A DNA stretch of 64,000 bases, from positions 186,001 to 250,000 of the forward strand of contig JACDEI010000001.1 in NCBI GenBank assembly GCA_013816485.1, written 5' to 3'. Source of the DNA: Planctomycetota bacterium (GTDB lineage Bacteria; Planctomycetota; UBA11346). Made by a program: the position numbers and the translations under genes. The notes under the pieces are model-generated. The model was not told where the DNA came from. It did not search any database and worked only from the letters and a program-made list of their open reading frames with translations. Below, piece after piece: positions 42,400 to 51,899 of this stretch (position 1 is its first letter; each line of letters opens with the position of its first letter).

Positions 42400-42828
42400 G
42401 TGAACGCACCATCGCCCTGGTTTGCCGCAGGCCTCAAGTTCACCTGCACCCAGTGCGGGAACTGCTGCACCGGCGCGGCCGGCTTCACCTGGCTCAGCGA
42501 GGACGAGGCCGATGCGCTTGCCGCACACCTGGGACTCGACGGCGAGGCCTTCCGCATGCGTTACACCCGCTTGGTCTGGCGTGACGGTCAGCAGAAGCGC
42601 ACCCTGATCGAGAAACCGGGTGGTGACTGCGTGTTCTTCGCCCGCGGGACGGGCTGCACGGTCTACGGCCAGCGGCCGAAACAGTGTCGCACGTGGCCGT
42701 TCTGGGGTCGCATCGTGGCCTCGCGCGAAGACTGGCACGATTCCGCCCGCGAATGCCCAGGGATGAATCGCGGCGCGCTGCATGCCGCCGATCACATCGC
42801 GCGCACCGCGGCGGACGACGGTCTGTAG
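42400..42828 (+). CDS. YkgJ-family cysteine-cluster protein
   Basis: A 142-residue protein with the zinc- or iron-chelating YkgJ pattern: CTQCGNCC (about 10-17), then DCVFFARGTGCTVYGQRPKQCRTWPF-type cysteines (split here as DCVFF, GCTVYGQRP, KQCRTWPFW) and a final ECPG. Such proteins likely bind an Fe-S cluster or zinc; no reaction is established. GTG 42400 is chosen because GAGGTGA lies at the right distance. The in-frame Met at 42364 lacks a ribosome site. Confidence 0.85.
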   Translation: MNAPSPWFAAGLKFTCTQCGNCCTGAAGFTWLSEDEADALAAHLGLDGEAFRMRYTRLVWRDGQQKRTLIEKPGGDCVFFARGTGCTVYGQRPKQCRTWPFWGRIVASREDWHDSARECPGMNRGALHAADHIARTAADDGL

Positions 42829-42893
42829 CCGGCTCTAGCTGGCTCAGGCGCCGGTTGCGGCGAGTACACTGTCAGCCACGCTGACCATCCCGC

Positions 42894-43415
42894 ATGACGC
42901 CCGACGACGAATCCTTGGTGGTGGCGGCGCAGCATGGCGACCTCGCCGCATGGTCGACGCTGTGCGCGCGGCATCTGCCGCGGCTGGCGGCCTACATCGG
43001 CAGCCGCCTGCGTCGCCCCGAGGTGGTCGAGCGGCTGGTAGCCGATGTCGTCGCCGGAGCGTGGAAACATCTGCCCGAACTCGACCAGCCGGCGGAATTC
43101 GCGGCGTGGCTGCGCAAAACGGGTGGCAGCTTGGCGCTGCAATGGAGCCGCAAACATCCGGATGAACCGGTGGCGGCACCGTTCCCGGTCGCCCGCTGTG
43201 GCGATGATGCGGATCTCGCGGCGCGCATGACGCGTCTGGATGCGGCGCTCGGCACGCTGCCGGATGCGCAACGCATGCTGCTGGAACAACATTTTCGTGG
43301 GCAGGTCGATCTTGATGCCCTGGCCGCCGGCATGCACCTGCAACGCGAGGGCGTCGAAGTTATGCTGGAGGAGGCGCTCATCGCGCTCGATCGGGCGCTG
43401 ACAGGCACGCCGTGA
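42894..43415 (+). CDS. ECF-like sigma factor, degenerate region 4
   Basis: A 173-residue protein with an ECF sigma-like layout. Region 2 (about 8-80) shows LVVAAQHGDLAAWSTLCARH and WKHLPELDQPAEFAAWLRKT. A region 4-like helix set (about 105-170) shows MTRLDAALGTLPDAQRMLLEQHF and LDALAAGMHLQREGVEVMLEEAL. The DNA-recognition helix is poorly conserved, so it may be a diverged sigma factor. The stop overlaps the GTG start of the next gene (GTGA), pointing to coupled expression with that secreted repeat protein. Confidence 0.65.
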   Translation: MTPDDESLVVAAQHGDLAAWSTLCARHLPRLAAYIGSRLRRPEVVERLVADVVAGAWKHLPELDQPAEFAAWLRKTGGSLALQWSRKHPDEPVAAPFPVARCGDDADLAARMTRLDAALGTLPDAQRMLLEQHFRGQVDLDALAAGMHLQREGVEVMLEEALIALDRALTGTP

Positions 43416-45115
43416 AACGTGCAGGCGGAGCGTTGCTACTGTGGTCCGTCCTCGGCGGAGCGCTGCTGGGTGCGGCGGAGGCGCGCGACCCGGTGATCAT
43501 GGCAGCGGACAAGGCCCTCGCTGCCGGACAGCCGGTGGCGGCGCTTCACCTGCTGGACGGGCATTCCTCGGCAGGTGGCCCAGGCCTGGCGCGGCTGCTC
43601 CAGGCGCGGGCGCTGCTGACGCTCGGTCGTCAGCAGGAAGCGGCCGGCCGTCTGGGAGTGGACACGATCGACCAGATGAACGCCTGGCCGGAAGCACTGC
43701 GCGCTGCGGTGAGCGCGCTGGCCGGCGAGATCGCGCTGGCCGGCGGGAACCTCGAGCAGGCTCGACCATTTCTGGAGCGGGCCCTGCGTCTGCGCGGCGA
43801 AAGAGTCGCGCTCGATCGCATCATGGTGTTGCTGGCGGAATGCGGCGAACGGCAAGGCGACGCCGCGTTGGCGCTGCGTTTCGCCCACGCGGTATGGCGC
43901 GATTGGCCGCGCAGTCCGTACCGCGCGCGCGCCGGTGTCATTGAGGCGCGCCTGATCGCCAACCAGCAGCCCGACCAGGCGCGCAGTGTGTTGGCCGGCG
44001 TGCGGGTCATGGACCAGGTCGACGAGGACACGCGCTTGTCGGCCGCGGAATTGTTGTGCCACCTGCTGCTGCCGATGCGTCCTGGGCAATGTCTGGTGGT
44101 GGCGGAACAGGACATGCTCCGCTTGTCCGTACACGGTCGGCTGCCGCTCTACCGTGCGTTTGCCCTGGCGGCGCTTGATGTCCGTGAAGGGCTTGCCGCG
44201 CTGATGGCGTTGCCGGAATCCATGCGCGCCGAACCCGCGGTGGCTGCCACCATCACGCGCTTGAGCGCCTTGCCGGCGGCGCAGACGGAAGACGTGGCCT
44301 TGCGCATCGAACGCGCACGCGCCGAGATCGAACTCGGGCGCGCCGCGGCCGCTCGCGCGATGCTCGAACCGTTGGCTGCCACCCGCCCATCCGCGCTCAT
44401 CCTGCTTGCCACCATCGATGGTGTGCCGCTGGAAACCTGGCTGGAGGTGCCAGCGATGAGCGAACCCGGTGCACGTGCGGCGGTCGCGCTCGCGCTCGCA
44501 CGACGTGGCGACCATGCGCGCGCCTGGCCTCTGCTGCGACCCATGGTCACACCAACGGTGCAGGTGGTGGAGGGCGTCAATGCCGCCAGCCTGCTCTATT
44601 GGGCGATGACCTCGGCGCAGCACGTGGCAACGGACCAGGTCGCGCCACTCACCGCCGCGCTGCTTGCGCTCGACAGCCACACGGTCGAGAACGGCCTCGC
44701 CTGGGCGCTGGAAGCGCAGCGGCTTGAGCGCGCGACGGCCGCGCCGGAGGCGGTGCGTCGCGCCTGGGAACGCGCGGCCGAGGACCTGCCGAAGGAACAC
44801 CCCTGGCAGCCCATCGCCATCCTGCGTGCTGCGCGTCCACTGCTGGAAGAACCGGCTGCGGGAAGCCTGGAACGCGCCATGCGCCTGCTCGAACGGGCGG
44901 GTGCTGTCGCCAGTGACGATCAGCGCCGCTGCCGTTTCCTGTTGGCGCAGACCTACGAACGCCTCGGACGTATCGCCCAGGCCCTCCAGGTGGTCGATGA
45001 GCTGCACGCCCAGGCAGATCCAGAACAGGCGCAGAAACTCGCCCGGATGCGCGCCCGACTGGCGTCGACTGGTGCGTCGGAAGTCCAACAGCGCCCCCTT
45101 GATGCGGAGAATTGA
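43412..45115 (+). CDS. Secreted TPR-like repeat protein
   Basis: A 567-residue protein with a signal peptide (AGGALLLWSVLGGALLGAAEA, residues 4-24) and helical repeats throughout (for example VAALHLLDG, LEQARPFLERALRLRGERVA, AARAMLEPLAATRP, RIAQALQVVDELHAQADPEQ), typical of TPR or Sel1-type solenoids. The start is GTG, overlapping the sigma-like gene by four bases. TPR-containing lipoproteins and proteins near type IV pilus genes often help assemble the secretin, so a pilotin-like or regulatory role is possible but inferred. The pilN gene starts 215 bp on. Confidence 0.7.
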   Translation: MKRAGGALLLWSVLGGALLGAAEARDPVIMAADKALAAGQPVAALHLLDGHSSAGGPGLARLLQARALLTLGRQQEAAGRLGVDTIDQMNAWPEALRAAVSALAGEIALAGGNLEQARPFLERALRLRGERVALDRIMVLLAECGERQGDAALALRFAHAVWRDWPRSPYRARAGVIEARLIANQQPDQARSVLAGVRVMDQVDEDTRLSAAELLCHLLLPMRPGQCLVVAEQDMLRLSVHGRLPLYRAFALAALDVREGLAALMALPESMRAEPAVAATITRLSALPAAQTEDVALRIERARAEIELGRAAAARAMLEPLAATRPSALILLATIDGVPLETWLEVPAMSEPGARAAVALALARRGDHARAWPLLRPMVTPTVQVVEGVNAASLLYWAMTSAQHVATDQVAPLTAALLALDSHTVENGLAWALEAQRLERATAAPEAVRRAWERAAEDLPKEHPWQPIAILRAARPLLEEPAAGSLERAMRLLERAGAVASDDQRRCRFLLAQTYERLGRIAQALQVVDELHAQADPEQAQKLARMRARLASTGASEVQQRPLDAEN

Positions 45116-45330
45116 CGAACCGGCATCTGGCCTTTGACAGCCCAACTCGGAGCACATATGGTCCCCGCGGACTCCCCGTCTCAGGAGCTGACTGTGCCTA
45201 ATCTCCAGATCGCCAGAGGATTAAGCTGCGTGGTCTTCTTCGGGTTTATCAGTTCCGCCGCTCGCAAGGACGTGGGCATCGTCGCCCATGTCGATGCCGT
45301 CCTCAGCGCTGACCTCCAGGCAACCGCTCC

Positions 45331-46044
45331 ATGATCCTCATCAACCTCCTGCCTCCGGAGCTGCGCAAGCGCCAGAGCGGCGTGAGTCCGATGTTCATCA
45401 GCGTCGTTGCTGGTGGCGGAGCCTGCGCCCTGCTGTTGCTGCTCTGGCTCTACCTCATCTGGATCCGCATCCCCAATGCCGACCGCCTGATCGCCGCCAA
45501 GGGTGAGGAATTGAAGGTCAAGACCGCCCAGGCCGAAGAGGTCCTCAAGCTCGAAAAACAGATCGCGGAAGCCAAGGACCGCTACGAGCAGATCGTCGGC
45601 ATGATGACCCGGAAGGTCTACTGGGCCCGCACGATCGACGAGTTTGCCACCTTGTTGAATGGCCCGTTCACCATCCCCAATTTCGACGTGCGCAGCCAAT
45701 CGTTGACCATCACCGAAGCGTCGGCGGTGCCCGGTAGCCGCCGCGCCACGCCAAGCGGCGCAGGGGGCCGCAGCGGCAACGAACCCACTAAGGTCGCGTT
45801 CAAGGTCAACTGGCGCTACAAGCTGCTGGGCAAGGAGCGTCCGTTGGCCGGCGACTACATGAAATCGCTCTTCGACACCATCAAGGCCAGCAAGTTCTGG
45901 TCGGAGCAGGGCTTCACCGGTCGCCCCGAGGATTCGTATGAGGGTGACACCCCGCGTCCGAACCTGGATATCAACCGGGTGATCATCGAAGGCCAATTGG
46001 ACTGGGAACGGGTCAAAGTAGTCGAAGCGCGGGCGAGGAAGTAA
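45331..46044 (+). CDS. pilN: Type IV pilus inner-membrane assembly protein PilN
   Basis: A 237-residue PilN-like protein. It begins with the diagnostic MILINLLPPELRKRQ, the cytoplasmic PilM-binding peptide. One membrane helix (about 24-50, FISVVAGGGACALLLLLWLY) and a coiled coil (about 55-95) follow, then a periplasmic ferredoxin-like domain. It is larger than many PilN proteins. It heads a cluster pilN-pilO-pilP-like-pilQ with gaps of 2 bp or overlaps. No pilM gene precedes it, which is unusual. Confidence 0.85.
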   Translation: MILINLLPPELRKRQSGVSPMFISVVAGGGACALLLLLWLYLIWIRIPNADRLIAAKGEELKVKTAQAEEVLKLEKQIAEAKDRYEQIVGMMTRKVYWARTIDEFATLLNGPFTIPNFDVRSQSLTITEASAVPGSRRATPSGAGGRSGNEPTKVAFKVNWRYKLLGKERPLAGDYMKSLFDTIKASKFWSEQGFTGRPEDSYEGDTPRPNLDINRVIIEGQLDWERVKVVEARARK

Positions 46045-46046
46045 CC

Positions 46047-46766
46047 ATGGCCATCCGCAGCTTCAATGATCTGAACAAGAACCAGCAGCTAGCCGTGCTC
46101 ATCGGCGTTCCGGTCGTGGTGGCGATCACCCTTGGCGTGCTGATCTACCGCGCGATGGGCGTCCTCGGACCTGATCCCCAGGATCACTTGCCGGGCTTCA
46201 TGCACCGCAATCTGCCGGGCAACAAGTGGGAACAGATCAACAAGCTCGACAAGCAGATCGCAGAGAAACAGGTCATCATCGATCGCCGACAGAAGGTTGT
46301 CGATGAATTGAACAGCCTCGAAGCAGACATCAAAGCCGGTCGTGAACGCCTGCCGCTGGAATCAGAAAAGGCGGAGATGCGTCTGCTGATCGAAAAACTC
46401 GCGCGCGACATTCCCAGTGATATCGGCACGGTGTTGGTGAAATCGGTCAAGATCACCGAAAACGCCACCCCGGCGCTGGCGGCGCGCCAAGCGTCGGCCA
46501 GCCGTACCGGCGGCTCAAAGCCGGAACAGGTCACCTACCAGACCGAGATCTCCGGCGACCTCAACGGCATCATCAAATATGTCGATATGATCGAGAAGAA
46601 CCCTCGTTTCATGCTGGTGAACTCCTTCTCGCTCACGCCAGGTAAGCTCACCACCGATGACGAGAAACGTCCGGTGCTGCTGCCGCATGAGGTGAAGATG
46701 AACATCATCACCTACGTCTACAACCCGGGTGGTGGAGCAGCGCCAGCGGCAGGGGCTAAACCATGA
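46047..46766 (+). CDS. pilO: Type IV pilus inner-membrane assembly protein PilO
   Basis: A 239-residue PilO-like protein: short cytoplasmic N-terminus, one membrane helix (about 15-38, LAVLIGVPVVVAITLGVLIY), a coiled coil (WEQINKLDKQIAEKQVIIDR) and a periplasmic ferredoxin-like domain containing YQTEISGDLNGIIKYVDMIE, the usual PilO signature segment. PilO pairs with PilN to form the alignment complex in the periplasm. The gene starts 2 bp after pilN and its stop overlaps the next start (ATGA). Confidence 0.85.
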   Translation: MAIRSFNDLNKNQQLAVLIGVPVVVAITLGVLIYRAMGVLGPDPQDHLPGFMHRNLPGNKWEQINKLDKQIAEKQVIIDRRQKVVDELNSLEADIKAGRERLPLESEKAEMRLLIEKLARDIPSDIGTVLVKSVKITENATPALAARQASASRTGGSKPEQVTYQTEISGDLNGIIKYVDMIEKNPRFMLVNSFSLTPGKLTTDDEKRPVLLPHEVKMNIITYVYNPGGGAAPAAGAKP

Positions 46767-47515
46767 GTCCGCTGCGTTGGCTGTCATTGTTGTTGCTGGT
46801 TTCCGTGCTGGTCGCCGGCGAGGCGCCCAAGCCATCCCCTGCGCCTGGCACGACGCCGACTCAGCCGGAAAAAGCCGCTCCCAAAACCAAGAAGAGCGAT
46901 CCATTCAGTCAATTGGCGGAGGAGGAGAAGTGGACCTTCGATCCGCCGATCAACCGTCAGGACATCTTCTACGATCTCGAAGCCATGCTCATGAGCCAAC
47001 TCGGCACGGAGTTGGTCAAGAGTCCGGGCATCCGGCCAGGTGGACCCAGTGACGACATTGCTGGTCTGCGCCAATGGGCCAAGGAAGAGTTGGCGCGCGT
47101 TGAGAGCTTCATCTTCGAACGTAAGTGGGACGACGCGCTCAAAGCGACCGAAGCCGATCTCAAGAAGCTCCAGCCACGGGTGGGCGAGGACGCCATCATC
47201 GCCCAGATCACCGAAAAGCTGAAGCGTTACCGTGCTCAAGCCGAGGAGGCCAAGATCTTCGAAGAGGCCCAGGCCAAGTTCGATGCCCTCGGCCTGCGGG
47301 TCGAAGGCATCCTGTGGTCACCTGCCGGAAGCTTGGCGGTGATCAGCGGTGAACCGCGCGCGCGCGCGATCAATGAGCGCGTGAAGGACTGCGTGATCAT
47401 CAACATCGACACCAACCGCGTCGATTTCCTGTTCCACTACAACCGTCGTCGCTTCGAGTTTCAACGTTATGTCGGTGAAGACGTGACGGCGAAGAAACCT
47501 GGGCAAACCAAATAG
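46763..47515 (+). CDS. pilP: PilP-like periplasmic protein of the pilus alignment complex
   Basis: A 250-residue secreted protein (signal peptide about 1-18). A Pro-rich linker (about 20-45) precedes a helical region, and the C-terminal domain (about 175-235: GLRVEGILWSPAGSLAVISG; VKDCVIINIDTNRVDFLFHY) matches the small beta-sandwich of PilP that links PilN/PilO to the secretin. Family members are usually lipoproteins; no lipobox cysteine is evident here. It overlaps pilO by ATGA and precedes pilQ by about 11 bp. Confidence 0.65.
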   Translation: MSPLRWLSLLLLVSVLVAGEAPKPSPAPGTTPTQPEKAAPKTKKSDPFSQLAEEEKWTFDPPINRQDIFYDLEAMLMSQLGTELVKSPGIRPGGPSDDIAGLRQWAKEELARVESFIFERKWDDALKATEADLKKLQPRVGEDAIIAQITEKLKRYRAQAEEAKIFEEAQAKFDALGLRVEGILWSPAGSLAVISGEPRARAINERVKDCVIINIDTNRVDFLFHYNRRRFEFQRYVGEDVTAKKPGQTK

Positions 47516-47526
47516 CGAGCTTGCAT

Positions 47527-49176
47527 ATGCACCTGCGCCACCTCGTGATTTCCAGTCTTGCGGCCTTGACCATCGGGGCTCAAGGCGCAGTCGTCTTTGC
47601 CGGCGATGCTCCCAGCAGCGGACAACTGGACTCCACGCACCTGATCACCCTGGAAACTAGCGACAAGCCGCTGGAGACCGTTCTGCAGTGGATCAGCCGC
47701 CGATCTGGCGTGAACATCGTGTGCAACGAAGCGGAACAGCCGCGCATCACCTTGCGCCTGGTGAACGTCACCTGGCAGGAAGCGGTGGAGCAGATCGCCG
47801 CCCGCTACGATCTGGTGGTGGAGCGCAAGAGCGAGCGCCTCTGGCAGCTCACGCGTCCGCCCAAGGTGCGCATGGAGTTTCAGGATGCCCGCCTGACGGT
47901 GGTGCTGGAAGCCCTCGCCCGCCAAGCCAACGTCAACATCGTCATCAGCGATGATATCAACGCCAACCGCCGCCTGACCATGACGCTCAATGGCGTGCCC
48001 TGGCGCGAAGCCTTGGACGTCATCGTGCGTGCCACCGGTTACGCCTGGATCGAGCAGGAATACCAGATCATCCGCGTGGTCTCGCAGGACAAATTAGAGA
48101 AAGATCTGCGGACCAAGATCTTCCATCTCAACTACACCACCGCCAAAGACATGGCGTTGGTGGTCGAAGGCACCAGGAGCAAGGACGGCAAGGTCATCAC
48201 CGACCTGCGTTCCAACAGCCTGATCATCACCGACACCCCGGTGTCGCTCGAAGCGATCACCCGCATCATCAACACGCTTGATGGTCGTACGCGTCAGGTG
48301 CAGCTTGAGCTGAAGTTCGTCGAGTTTTCGAACAGAGATGCGCAGAAGATCGGCTTCAATCCGATCAACACCTCCTTCAATCTCAAGGGTATCGGTTTCG
48401 TTAACCCCAGCTTCCAGCCGTTCAACGACATCTTCGGTGGCGGTGTGAACTTCAACACTACCAACCCATCGCCGGCGAGTTCGGGCGATTTCAGCGCGAC
48501 CTTCGCCTTCGAAGCCCTGACCACGCTCAGCAGCTCCGAAGTGCTCCAGGCGCCGCAAGTGCTCACGCTCGACAATACCAAGGCGACGATCCGCATCGGT
48601 CGTGAGATCCACTACGCCGAGACCACGATCACGCAGAATCCCAACGGTAGCGGTTCGCTGATCACCTTGAAGGAGGCATCCTCAAGCCCGATCAAGGATG
48701 GTATCACCATCGAATTGACGCCGCACATCACCAGCGATGGCTTCGTCTCGATCGAACTGTCGGCGACCAACGAACAGGCCACCCTGATCCAGTTCACCAA
48801 CGGTCAGGCACCAACCTCGCCGGACTTCGCGGCGATCCAACTGCCAACCCTGAATTCGACTGAACTCAAGACCACCATCATGATCGCGGACGGTAAGACC
48901 GGCGTGATTGGCGGTATCTTGACTAATCGCAGCCAGGACGAGACCCGTCAGATTCCGTTGCTCGGGTCACTGCCCGGTCTGGGCTGGTTGTTCAAGAAGC
49001 GCGAAGAGAGCATCGAGCAGCGTAACCTCACGATCTTCGTCACGCCGCGTATCATCCCGACGTCGGACCAGAGCGATTATGAAGACGCGCGCCTGCGTCT
49101 GCGTGAGCGCCTCTCGGGACTGGATCTGCGTCCCAAACTGGATGCCGAACAGACCCGCGGGCTCAACGAGCCCTGA
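47527..49176 (+). CDS. pilQ: Type IV pilus secretin PilQ
   Basis: A 549-residue outer-membrane secretin. A signal peptide (about 1-24) is followed by two STN/N-type domains (about 40-165: ITLETSDKPLETVLQWISR; LTVVLEALARQANVNIVIS), a KH-like N1 domain (about 185-265, FHLNYTTAKDMALVVEG) and the secretin core (about 285-520) ending IPLLGSLPGLGWLFKKRE, a standard secretin motif. It forms the pore for pilus passage. ATG 47527 is used; a TTG two codons upstream is also possible. The AMIN domains seen in longer PilQ proteins are absent. Confidence 0.9.
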   Translation: MHLRHLVISSLAALTIGAQGAVVFAGDAPSSGQLDSTHLITLETSDKPLETVLQWISRRSGVNIVCNEAEQPRITLRLVNVTWQEAVEQIAARYDLVVERKSERLWQLTRPPKVRMEFQDARLTVVLEALARQANVNIVISDDINANRRLTMTLNGVPWREALDVIVRATGYAWIEQEYQIIRVVSQDKLEKDLRTKIFHLNYTTAKDMALVVEGTRSKDGKVITDLRSNSLIITDTPVSLEAITRIINTLDGRTRQVQLELKFVEFSNRDAQKIGFNPINTSFNLKGIGFVNPSFQPFNDIFGGGVNFNTTNPSPASSGDFSATFAFEALTTLSSSEVLQAPQVLTLDNTKATIRIGREIHYAETTITQNPNGSGSLITLKEASSSPIKDGITIELTPHITSDGFVSIELSATNEQATLIQFTNGQAPTSPDFAAIQLPTLNSTELKTTIMIADGKTGVIGGILTNRSQDETRQIPLLGSLPGLGWLFKKREESIEQRNLTIFVTPRIIPTSDQSDYEDARLRLRERLSGLDLRPKLDAEQTRGLNEP

Positions 49177-49203
49177 ACCCGGTTTACGATCCCGTGGGAT
49201 GAA

Positions 49204-49232
49204 CATCAGGCAGGCCTCTGGCCTGCCTGATG
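49204..49232 (+). terminator. Possible terminator after pilQ
   Basis: A perfect 13-bp stem (CATCAGGCAGGCC and its complement) with a 3-base loop, 28 bp after the pilQ stop. It is followed by GTTTAAG rather than a T run, so efficiency is uncertain. Confidence 0.55.
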
Positions 49233-49436
49233 CCGTTTAAGCCCCCGGCCATAAACGCTGTTTGATCGTCAACCCCGATCCTGGTCTGAGGTTGTGTTGT
49301 CCTGGATCATCATAGGTTGTGATGCTTCATTCCGACCGCTCGTGAGCGCCGCCCGTCAGGGCCGTGTGCCCGCGGTCCCACCGGCAGCCCGACTGCAATC
49401 TGCGACTGCGGCGCCACCACGAATCGGATTTCAACC

Positions 49437-51266
49437 ATGGGTTCCCATATCTTGATGAATGTCCTCGACGAGCAGGAGATGCGCGTCGGGGTCATCCGTG
49501 ATGGTCGTCTGGAAGCGCTCATCCACGAACGCATCGGCGAAGGCCAGCACCTCGGCAACATCTACAAGGCGCGCGTCGCCAACGTCGAACCGAGTCTCGA
49601 CGCGGCCTTCTTGGATTTGGGAGCCGGCAAGAACGGCTTCATCCACATCGACGAGGTGATCCACGACAAGGGCCGCAACGCCCGTATCGAGCAGGCGCTG
49701 CAACCGGGCCAGGAGATCGTGGTCCAGATCACCAAGGAGTCGATCAAGGATAAAGGTCCGTGCGTCAGCATGTACCTCTCCTTGCCGGGGCGTTACCTGG
49801 TGATGATGAATAGCGAACAAGCCAAGGGTGTTTCGAAGCGTATCGAGGATCAGGTGGTGCGTAAGCGCCTGAAGAACCTTCTTGCGAGTTTCGAGCCGCC
49901 AGCGGGCATGGGTTTCATCGTCCGCACGGCCTCTGCCGATCGCAGCGAAGCCGACATCCGTCTGGATTACGAGTTCCTCAAGCGCCTCTGGTCCGAGGTC
50001 CAGGCACTCAGCGGCCGTGTTCGCGCACCGTTCTGCTTGTACCAAGAAGCGGATGTGGTGGTGCGCACCCTGCGTGATCTCGCCAGCGCGGATGCGCAGG
50101 CGATCATCATCGATCAGGAGAAACTCTACGACGAGGCTCGCGCATTCGCCCAGGTCTTCATGCCGGAGATCTGCGATCGCATCCAGTTCCACCGCGAAGA
50201 ACTACCGCTTTTCACCTATTATGGTCTGGAAGAACGCGTCGGGACGATCTACGACCGCAAGGTGCAGTTGGCTTCGGGTGGCACCATCGTCATCGAGCAG
50301 ACCGAGGCACTGGTATCGATCGACGTCAACAGCGCGCGCAATCGCGATTCCGGCGATGTCGAGACCACCGCATTGATGACCAATCTGGAAGCCGCGCAGG
50401 CGATCGCTCAGCAGCTCGTGTTGCGTGATCTGGGCGGCCTCATCATCATCGATTTCATCGATATGGAGGATCGCGACCATCAGAAGCTGGTGCAACTCGC
50501 CTTGCGCCGGGCGCTGATCGCCGACAAGGCCAAGATCCAGATCTCACCGCTGTCGCGTTTCGGCCTGGTCGAGATGACGCGCCAGCGCACGCGTCCCAGC
50601 CATAAGCTGGTGGCTTCCAGCGAATGTCCGTACTGCATCGGCACGGGTTCGATCAAGACTGCTGAGAGCTTCGAAATCGACTGCGTGCGTGCGATCCGCC
50701 AGTCGCTGTCCTCTCGCAGCCTGTCGCGCCTTGAAGTGGTAGTGCCGCAGGATCTCGCGGTATCGGTGCTCAATGCCCGCCACCGTGAATTGGCCCAGCT
50801 CGAAGAACGTTTCGATTGCCGCATCCTCTTCACCGCCGATGGCCTGATGAAGGCTCGCGAGTTCCGCCTGTTGCCGACGGCCCGCAAGGGTGATCGCCGC
50901 GAACGCGAGAAGCCGGTCCGCCCCAGTCTCCTAGCGCCGTTGATGGTCGAACAGGCGAAGGCCATCGCCCTGGCCAAGGAGATTGCGACCATGCGCCCGG
51001 ACGACCTCGAACGAGAGCTCGACGCGGGTGTTCCGAGCACTGCTCCGGTCGCGACACAACCTGCGGCAGTCCAGGCACCTGTGGTACGGATCGCACCCAG
51101 CGTGTGGGAAGAAGCGGCGACCCTGCGACGCCTGTTGTTCAGCCCCAATACTCCGGTCGCGGCCAGCGCTCCGTTGCCATCTCAGAACCATGGTGGCCGG
51201 GACCTTGCGCGCTCCGACTCGGCCGCTAGGGTGCCGCGCCGCTCGCGTGGGCGCCGCCGTCGTTGA
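49437..51266 (+). CDS. rng: Ribonuclease E/G family endoribonuclease
   Basis: A 609-residue RNase E/G. Order: S1 domain (about 38-125: IYKARVANVEPSLDAAFLDL, GKNGFIHIDEV), 5'-sensor/RNase H region (AGMGFIVRTA), catalytic DNase I-like domain with the magnesium aspartates in VSIDVNSA (about 297) and DFIDMEDRDHQ (about 342), and a zinc-link CPYC (about 398). The C-terminal 150 residues are short, low-complexity and end basic (RRSRGRRRR), so it is closer in size to RNase G than to RNase E. It processes rRNA and mRNA. rplU follows. Confidence 0.9.
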   Translation: MGSHILMNVLDEQEMRVGVIRDGRLEALIHERIGEGQHLGNIYKARVANVEPSLDAAFLDLGAGKNGFIHIDEVIHDKGRNARIEQALQPGQEIVVQITKESIKDKGPCVSMYLSLPGRYLVMMNSEQAKGVSKRIEDQVVRKRLKNLLASFEPPAGMGFIVRTASADRSEADIRLDYEFLKRLWSEVQALSGRVRAPFCLYQEADVVVRTLRDLASADAQAIIIDQEKLYDEARAFAQVFMPEICDRIQFHREELPLFTYYGLEERVGTIYDRKVQLASGGTIVIEQTEALVSIDVNSARNRDSGDVETTALMTNLEAAQAIAQQLVLRDLGGLIIIDFIDMEDRDHQKLVQLALRRALIADKAKIQISPLSRFGLVEMTRQRTRPSHKLVASSECPYCIGTGSIKTAESFEIDCVRAIRQSLSSRSLSRLEVVVPQDLAVSVLNARHRELAQLEERFDCRILFTADGLMKAREFRLLPTARKGDRREREKPVRPSLLAPLMVEQAKAIALAKEIATMRPDDLERELDAGVPSTAPVATQPAAVQAPVVRIAPSVWEEAATLRRLLFSPNTPVAASAPLPSQNHGGRDLARSDSAARVPRRSRGRRRR

Positions 51267-51311
51267 ACCCCATCCCACTAGCGATTTCGCAGACCGTTTC
51301 AGGAGTTTCCC

Positions 51312-51617
51312 ATGTACGCTGTCATCCAGGACCGTGGCCACCAGTACCGTGCGACCAAAGGCGATCGTCTGACCATCGACCGTAGCGAGGCGGAGGTCGG
51401 TGCGACCGTCGAGATGCCCATCCTGCTGCTCGCCAACGAGGCTGGCGTGAAGGTCGGCGCACCGTTCGTCGCTGGCGCGAAGGCCGTGCTCAAGGTCGTG
51501 GAACACAAGCGCGGTGAGAAGATCACCATCGGCAAGTTCAAGCGTCGCAAGCACAACCTGCGCCGTCACGGTTTCCGTTCGGAACAGACCGTGGTTGAGG
51601 TCGTCTCGCTCGGTTGA
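51312..51617 (+). CDS. rplU: 50S ribosomal protein L21
   Basis: A 101-residue L21: MYAVIQDRGHQYRATKGD at the start, then IGKFKRRKHNLRRHGFR (about residues 74-90), the conserved rRNA-binding stretch. AGGAG precedes the ATG. Position behind RNase E/G is a common arrangement. The usual partner gene rpmA (L27) does not follow; a secreted protein gene comes next after 282 bp. Confidence 0.95.
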   Translation: MYAVIQDRGHQYRATKGDRLTIDRSEAEVGATVEMPILLLANEAGVKVGAPFVAGAKAVLKVVEHKRGEKITIGKFKRRKHNLRRHGFRSEQTVVEVVSLG

Positions 51618-51899
51618 CGCTTGGCCGCGCCCGCGGCCAGCATTGATGGCATGCGATGGCATCGGCGGCTGACGCACTACGGCGTGGTCCCGCTGTCGTT
51701 CCTGGAGTACCGCTACAGTCACCTAGGCTGTGGCGGTCGTCGTTTCCGGCCATCTCACTAGGTTCATCAGGCTCGCCAGAGGCAGGCACCGCGTTGTGCG
51801 GTCGGATCCAGGCGCCCGCCACAGTACGTTGCAACACATCGGGACAGTTCGCGACCTGCCGTGCGTCATCGGTGGAGCGCACTGTGACCGGAGGCATCC

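Noticed and set aside
43436-45157. Long - strand frame opposite the TPR-like gene
   Set aside because: Antisense shadow; the + strand frame has a signal peptide and helical repeats.
45194-45334. Short frame just before pilN, considered as a pilM remnant
   Set aside because: The product (MPNLQIARGLSC...) has no resemblance to PilM and no clear ribosome site.
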